NCBI GenBank assembly: GCA_022592435.1
Contig: JABYQS010000739.1
Location: 1 to 14,385, forward strand
Length of the DNA stretch: 14,385 bases
Direction: 5' to 3'
DNA from: Cerioporus squamosus
Taxonomy: Eukaryota > Basidiomycota > Agaricomycetes > Polyporales > Polyporaceae
Position numbers and translations under genes: made by a program. Of this stretch, positions 9,318 through 14,385 are shown one piece after another (position 1 is the first letter of the stretch; each line of letters begins with the position of its first letter). Under the pieces are notes generated by a model. The model was not told the DNA's origin and did not search any database. It saw only the letters and a list, made by a program, of their open reading frames with translations.

Positions 9318-9649
9318 ACCGTCCTCGCTCGCGAGTCGCGCTTTCTCACTGGACGGAACGTTTGGTAGCATCGGGGGGCCGAAACCTCGATAAGCACGAT
9401 TCAGTCAGACTTCAGCTGGGCTCAAGCAGGCCCATACGTGCACGACGTCGACAAGGTGGACATTAGTATTAGCGTACAGACAACGAGATTATACACATTG
9501 TGAGCTTGAGCGTGTGTAGGAGCGGACATCAGATATCTAGATCCACAGGTGCGTAACGTTACGAGAGGGTATGAGGAGGAACCACGGTCCACGGCGGCCG
9601 GGGGGATCGCAGCGACTCGCGAGGTATGGCACGTCCAAGGAAGTCCGTT

Positions 9650-12417
9650 CTAGCTTCGAGATGCGCTACTAGCCTCCGAAACGCGCTGCTTCTGGATCGT
9701 GGGTTGTCTCTGGAACTGAGGCTTGGACATCGAACCACCGGTCGTGTTTTTCGAGTTCGAATTCGAACTCGGGTTCGGCGTCCCAGCCTGGCTCTGTCCC
9801 TTCTCCAAACTATCCGCCATCTCCCCGCGCTCCCTGTCTCTGCGTTCGCCGCTGGTCTCCCTCGACGGGTCCGGTCTCGGTTCATGCTCAGGCCCCTCCC
9901 CCGCGGTGCGATCCGCCTCATGCTCGGACTCCTGCTCCTGACCCTCGACGACGCGCGCGAGATGGTCCGCAATCCCGAGATAGAACGTCGCCGGCTTGAA
10001 CTTGATCTCGCGGCCCATGATCTCCGCCCACTTGTACCGCGCGGTGTTGATCCACCCCACGAGGTCCAGGTGGTTCACGCCCTCGAGCGTGCCCAGGTAC
10101 GTGCCCTGTCAGAGAAGCAAACAAAGTTAGCTATGGGTGGTTGGATGCGCGCCGGAGAACGGCGGGATTACGGTAGTGGTCTCCAGGGGCGTAGGAAGAC
10201 GTAGGATGTGGGGAAACGGGAAGAAGATGAGGGACACGCACCCATTTCGCAGACTGGAGTGAGACAAGCCCGTCGTTCGGGCCTTCCTTCTCGAGCACGA
10301 CCGAATGAGGCCACCTGTAAGAAGTCCACGCCGCGCGCAGAGGAAGACGGGGGCAAGGCACATCAGCTTCTGCCATCGAATCGACGCGTTTGGCGGCACC
10401 AGCCACCAAACCGTATCACTCATCACAGACACTCGACACTCACTTCCACGTATCGATAAGCCCGGGCTCGTACACCGCGCCCCAGCTGAAGTAGTGCACG
10501 CCAGGCACGTCCGGGGTCGCCTCGTTGAACTTGCGCATGTTCTCGATGGTGAGGAACTCGAACGCCTTCCCGTCCCCGCCGCCATTCGGAAGGAGCTCGA
10601 GGAGCGACAGCACGGACGGCATACGCTCGCGGCCGACGGTGGCGAGGAAGTGGTCGGCAAAAGAGGACCCGCGGTGCGGCGAGGAGATTGTCGTGACAGA
10701 GAGGACCTTGAACGGCCGGTCCGTCAAGTGGGTGGTCAGGTATCGACAGTCGATGCCGCCCTAGCGGAGCTGTCAGCACAGGGTCCGGCGACTGATAGCG
10801 GACTTTGTGATCACAGGAATGGTTCATACCATGCTATGGCCTGTATGACGAACATCCTGAAGTCCGCATGAGCACTCCAACAACGGTAGACTCTGGCGCA
10901 CGCACCAATGAGATGGACGGAGCGACCGGGGTAGACCTCCGAGATCTTCTCGCACAGGACCTTTGCCCGGTCGATGGGGGAGCTCGTCGCAGGCACACGA
11001 GTTGTCAAGACCTATGCGACGAGATGTCGCGGAGTGATCGAGTTCGAGGGCCGCAGGTGAGACACCGAAGATGAACCGGGGAGTGTGGGTATGACGTACC
11101 TCTATTCCATTAGACTCGAGCGCATCGCGAATGCCTCGCCAGTGCTGCACCTGCAACGATACAATCGACGGACCGAGTGTGACCGTGTCGAAACCCAGTA
11201 GTCCGTGGCAGAACACAATGGGGTTCTTCGTTCCGACGTCTGTCCAACAAAGTCAAGAGACGAAGATCAGAATTCAGGTGGCTGCAATGACGAGAACTTG
11301 ACGCTGGGTATACGAAGTCCAATAACATACATTTTCGCCGGATGTGCTCGCGTTCGGCCTCCGCATTCTCTGCTCTATCCTCCTCGCTGAGCATGGGATT
11401 GTGGTTCTCCTTGTCGGACGGCTCTTCTGACGAGAACCAATTCTTGAGCGAAGGAAACTGCGGGAAGTTGAACGCCTGAGGGGCGGACGTGTGTATGCTC
11501 CTGCTGCGCTCATGTATTGACCGTAATGAGTCTAAGGAAGAAACACTCGGGGGCGAAGAGTTCAAATGGGCGCGTGCTGGAGAATGCGGCATGGGCAGGG
11601 GGACAGGTGTTGGACTGAGGAGGAGGTCGAGGTCGGAACTGTCCTGTTCATGTTGAGAGAACGGGTCCTCGAACGGGTCAATATACGCGTGTCTGACGTA
11701 CGACGCGAAGGAGGGCGGGGAGAGGCACGCGGTGGGCATGGTGCTGCGCGTGAGGTTGGAAAAGTAGGATGGGCGGTGGAGGTTGTGTGATTGCGGGAGG
11801 CGTGCGGCCTCTGGTCTTGAAGGAAGCTTGACATCTTCCGAATTGTCGCGCGAGTGGGCGGCGAGGATGTGGGGGTCATCCACGAAGGCATCCACGAGGG
11901 CAGAGATGGCGGAGGAAGGTGTTGAGGGTGACGATGGACTCGGGGAAGCAGAGTGATTGGCGGCAGGTGTAGGAGGGCGAGAGTGGATAGGAGAGTTCGG
12001 GTTAGAACTGGCGGACTTGCCGGGCTGCTTGGAGGAGAACCAGCGAATAAGGGGAAGCGTGGGGTGGCTGTCGCGCTTCCGTTTCTGGGCCGCGGAGTAG
12101 TCGGCGGCAGCGGAGGACGGGGACGAGAGGTTCATCGCGCTGTTGTTGCGAGAATGAGACGGGCGTTGTGACGAGGAAGCGTAGAACTGGGAGAGCGGGG
12201 AGGGGAGGGGAGAGCGTGGAGGCCTCATGGAGGACTCCGGAGGGTCGTCGAGGCAGATGGTGGCCGGAGCTGGGGACGCGGACTGCGCTGGGGGCTGCGC
12301 GGAGAAGAAGGCGTGGAGGCGGGAAGAGAGGTCTGTCCTGTCTGGCTCTGTGCTCGTCCTGCGCGCGTCACCATCTGGGGCACTCGCTGCCTCTGCACTC
12401 GGAGCGGGGCTCGTCAT
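9650..12417 (-). CDS. TGL2-like alpha/beta-hydrolase lipase with long disordered N-terminus
   Basis: Predicted triacylglycerol/ester lipase related to yeast Tgl2 and bacterial LipA-type lipases. Minus-strand exons: 12417-11331, 11239-11100, 11011-10906, 10840-10830, 10760-10444, 10314-10242 and 10105-9650, giving 729 residues with consistent phase. Residues 1-360 are Ser/Pro-rich and look disordered, with many Ser-Pro sites and a KEN motif (336-338). The hydrolase domain starts near 364: FCHGLLGFD (372-380, oxyanion region), GHSMGG (445-450, Ser447), VTTISSPHRG, and GPNDGLVS with likely catalytic Asp568. VNHLDLVGW follows, with His590. The tail after about residue 630 is charged and Ser/Asn-rich. 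There is no mitochondrial presequence, unlike that expected for yeast Tgl2. The ATG at 12417 was chosen as the first ATG in the frame (ACCCATGA). The join between the N-terminal exon and the lipase domain is phase-correct (HIRRKY-VGTKNP). Confidence 0.92.
9752..9771. repeat. Perfect 20-bp palindrome inside the lipase coding sequence
   Basis: Two 10-bp arms, CGAGTTCGAA and TTCGAACTCG, meet with no spacer. On the minus strand they encode part of a Ser-Asn alternating tract (SSNSNSK) in the C-terminal tail of the lipase. The palindrome is probably a by-product of alternating TCG and AAC/AAT codons. Confidence 0.85.
10830..10840 (-). other. Eleven-nucleotide microexon of the lipase
   Basis: On the minus strand GCCATAGCATG sits between a 65-bp intron (donor GTGCGT, acceptor CAG) and a 69-bp intron (donor GTATGA, acceptor TAG). 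With the preceding G it encodes Gly-His-Ser-Met, and the next exon begins Gly-Gly. The full nucleophile elbow GHSMGG therefore exists only if this exon is included. Confidence 0.88.
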
Positions 12418-12887
12418 GGGTGCAGTCAAGCTGTCTGTGACTGTGACGTCACGCGTCAATCCCCTGCTAGCGCCCGTCCTGGGTGACGCCACCACCGCTG
12501 CATCCCATCATCTCTCCAGTGCACCCTCACGGTGAGACACTACTCTACCAGACGCACGGCCTTCGCCCCGCTTCCTCCTAGCCTTGCTTCCAGATGGCCC
12601 AACGTACACGTCCGTCGTCGTCCTCTGCTTCTGCAGGCTGCCCGTCTGATTGGCTTCCAGAAAGACGGAGGTGCACCGTGGCACCGTCTAGAAGCCGACA
12701 TCACAAACTTACCATCGTCAGGGCCCTTCCGTGATCTCCTCAGCGACCCCGAGCGGTCGACATCCAAATCACTAGATGCGGTGCCCTACTGAGATCTCCA
12801 GCACCCGCTCGACACCCTGCGCCCTCTCATAAGCGGCCCATCTTCCCGCACTCATATCACCCTTTCCCTCCCGCCCCCCTCTCTCCG
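12418..12887. promoter_or_regulatory. Divergent promoter region between lipase and kelch gene
   Basis: 470 bp between the lipase start (minus strand) and the proposed kelch start (plus strand). It contains TGACGTCA at 12444-12451, overlapping by one base ACGCGT at 12451-12456, and ATTGG (an inverted CCAAT box) at 12649-12653. A pyrimidine-rich tract at 12859-12886 sits directly before the proposed kelch ATG, as is common at fungal transcription starts. A plus-strand open frame near 12532-12792 has no recognisable protein features. Confidence 0.55.
12444..12456. promoter_or_regulatory. Overlapping CRE (TGACGTCA) and MCB-like (ACGCGT) motifs
   Basis: The CRE palindrome is the site of ATF/CREB-type bZIP factors. 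ACGCGT is the core bound by the MBF cell-cycle complex in ascomycete yeasts. They share one base and lie 27-39 bp upstream of the lipase ATG, possibly within its 5' UTR. The matches are exact, but activity is inferred only. Confidence 0.4.
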
Positions 12888-14385
12888 ATGCTCTGGTGTA
12901 CTGCTCCGCCTCCTCTTCTCCGGCGCATCACCTCCAAGAAGAGCTACTCCGACTTCTCCCTCGTCAGGAAGGTCTACCTCTCCCGGGGTGACTCCAAGCA
13001 GAGCGAGAGGTAAGCTCCAAACCCAGACCTTCAGTGATCACCGTCAAACTGACAGTTCCCTATCACTCAGTAGGACCTTGGTCGACCTGACAGAGAGCAA
13101 ACTCAAGAACTACAAGTCCACGTCGGAAGTTGACGTTGTCATCATCGACGCTCCGCCTCGCCCTCCGCCCAAGGACGATCTCCCCCTCAGTCCCAAGCCC
13201 CCACTGACGGCCAAGTCGGACTCCTCTGAGACAAGCTTTTGGGAGAAGCCACTGCCCACTCCCGTTCCAGAGCCAGAAGACGACAGCTGCGAGCCGTCAT
13301 ACCCCTGGTACTGTCGCCGTCTTCTTGCACCAGACAACACCTCGCGATACACACCGTCCCAACCCTCGCTTCTTCCACGCTCCGACTTTTCCCTTTCAAC
13401 GTCCGGAACGACCGGTGCCGGCCTCAATCTTTTCGGTGGGCTCGTGAGCGATCGCGCCAAGAACGACGTCTACACCATCTCCGTCAAGGACCAGTCCGTC
13501 ACCCGCTTGTACACCATCGGGGACATCCCACCGCCTCGCTACGGCCATGCGAGTGCATATGCGGGGAGCGTCGTTGGTCGTCTGGGGAGGCGATATCATG
13601 TCCGCGTCCTCCAATCCAATTCGCGCAAGGGCAAAGTATGACAATGGGCTCTACTTTCTCAATCTCGGTGAGTCAGAAGCCCGGATCCTCTCGTATCAGC
13701 GATTGACATCATGTGTTAACAGTGACCAGGGAGTGGACCCGCATTTCGGTGGACGGGCCTGCACCCGCAGGTCGCATCAGGCACTCTGTTGTCATGATTG
13801 GCCGCGGGTATTCATCTTCGGAGGAGAGGCAAATGGGGAGTACTTCAACGACCTGTGGTGTTTTGATCTGAGTACCCGTGAGTTGTTACATGTCTCAGCT
13901 TCATCGGGATGTCGAGACCGACCCGCGCCTACGCAGTGGTTTCGAAACCTACCTGGTAACAGATCGAGCCGCCGAAAGGTAGCGTCACCAAGCCGTCCAA
14001 GCGCTCCGACACAGTTGTGTGCCCTACAAGAAGCAACTGCTTGTGTATGTGCAGCACCGAGCGACGAGAGACCGTCATCCACTGACATGGTACTCCTGTA
14101 GATTGGAGGTACCGACGGCAAGTACCACTACAATGACCCTGGGCGTTCGACACCACCACGAAGACCTGGGCCGAGGTCTCATGCACCGGCTACATCCCCT
14201 CGCCCCGCGAAGACCATGCAGCCGCACTCGTCGGAGACGTAATGTATGTCTTTGGCGGGCGCGGCGTCGATGGCGCAAACATGGGCCAGCTCGCTGCGTT
14301 CAAGATCTCCAGCAAGAGTGGTTCATGTTCCAGAACATGGGACCTGAGCCCGCCCCGCGCTCAGGGCACGGCATGGCCGCCGTCG
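12888..14385 (+). CDS. Tea1-like kelch-repeat protein, cut by window end, reading frame disrupted
   Basis: Kelch beta-propeller protein resembling fungal cell-end (polarity) markers of the Tea1 type. Proposed exon pieces: 12888-13009, 13071-13667 (containing frame break 1), 13723-13877, 13937-14042 or -14044, and 14102-14385. The start at 12888 is tentative, chosen because its phase fits and a pyrimidine tract precedes it. After a Ser/Pro-rich leader come kelch blades with LFGGLVSDRAKNDVY, PPPRYGHASAYAGS, VVWGGD, VTREWTRISVDGPAPAGR, VFIFGGEANGEYFNDLW, GGTDGKYHYND, and VMYVFGGRGVDGANMGQL. The window ends inside GPEPAPRSGHGMAAV. Conserved segments lie in different frames: breaks near 13573 (one extra base), 13803, 14023, 14138 and 14318 (one missing base each), plus an in-frame TAA at 13957-13959. 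Family call is secure; whether the gene is intact is not. Confidence 0.75.

Noticed and set aside
11566..12535. Plus-strand open frames opposite the lipase N-terminal exon
   Set aside because: They are mirror images of Ser/Pro-rich GC-rich coding DNA, rich in Arg/Gly, with no recognisable domain; the minus-strand frame joins in phase to the lipase domain.
12532..12792. Plus-strand 86-residue open frame in the divergent promoter
   Set aside because: It has no ATG start, no family resemblance and no phase-compatible join to the kelch exons.
13951..13963. TGGTAACAG as a splice acceptor that would hide the in-frame TAA
   Set aside because: Ending the intron here would drop the conserved LVSKPTW segment, which follows perfectly in phase from the acceptor at 13936; a true stop or a base error is simpler.

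Overview
The window looks like nuclear DNA from a filamentous basidiomycete fungus, most likely an Agaricomycete. The reasons are GC-rich, intron-dense genes, introns mostly of 46-90 bp with GTRNGY donors, CTRAY-like branch points and YAG acceptors, very small exons, close gene packing on both strands, and protein sequences whose wording matches Agaricomycete members of each family. No RNA gene, CRISPR array or recognisable transposon protein is visible.

Layout. 1-47 is a short flank. 48-1735 is a minisatellite of 51 complete units, mostly 33 bp, closed to translation in all six frames. 1736-2590 is AT-rich and gene-free. It holds a G/T-rich simple stretch and a cluster of GATACAT/ATGTATC words that reaches the promoter of the first gene. 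2591-5054 (+) is the 60S-maturation GTPase LSG1, in eight exons, the first only ATG. 5344-7413 (+) is an FHA-domain Ser/Thr kinase of the Rad53/Dun1/Cds1/Mek1 group, in 12 exons including an 8-nt microexon. 7705-9148 (-) is S-formylglutathione hydrolase (esterase D type), convergent with the kinase. 9650-12417 (-) is a TGL2-like alpha/beta-hydrolase lipase with a 360-residue disordered N-terminus and an 11-nt microexon in its nucleophile elbow. 12418-12887 is a shared divergent promoter region. From 12888 (+) to the window end runs a Tea1-type kelch-repeat gene, cut by the window edge and broken by several 1-nt frame shifts and one in-frame stop.

The five genes look like ordinary, functionally unrelated chromosomal genes (ribosome maturation, checkpoint-type signalling, formaldehyde detoxification, lipid hydrolysis, cell polarity). 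They do not form a cluster. The least explained DNA is the non-coding left part: an internally duplicated array carrying a TAATTA-centred palindrome about 42 times, embedded in a second, different repeat family. Exon models were built by hand from splice signals, reading phase and remembered family sequences. They agree in phase throughout for the first four genes, but no alignment or transcript data were available.
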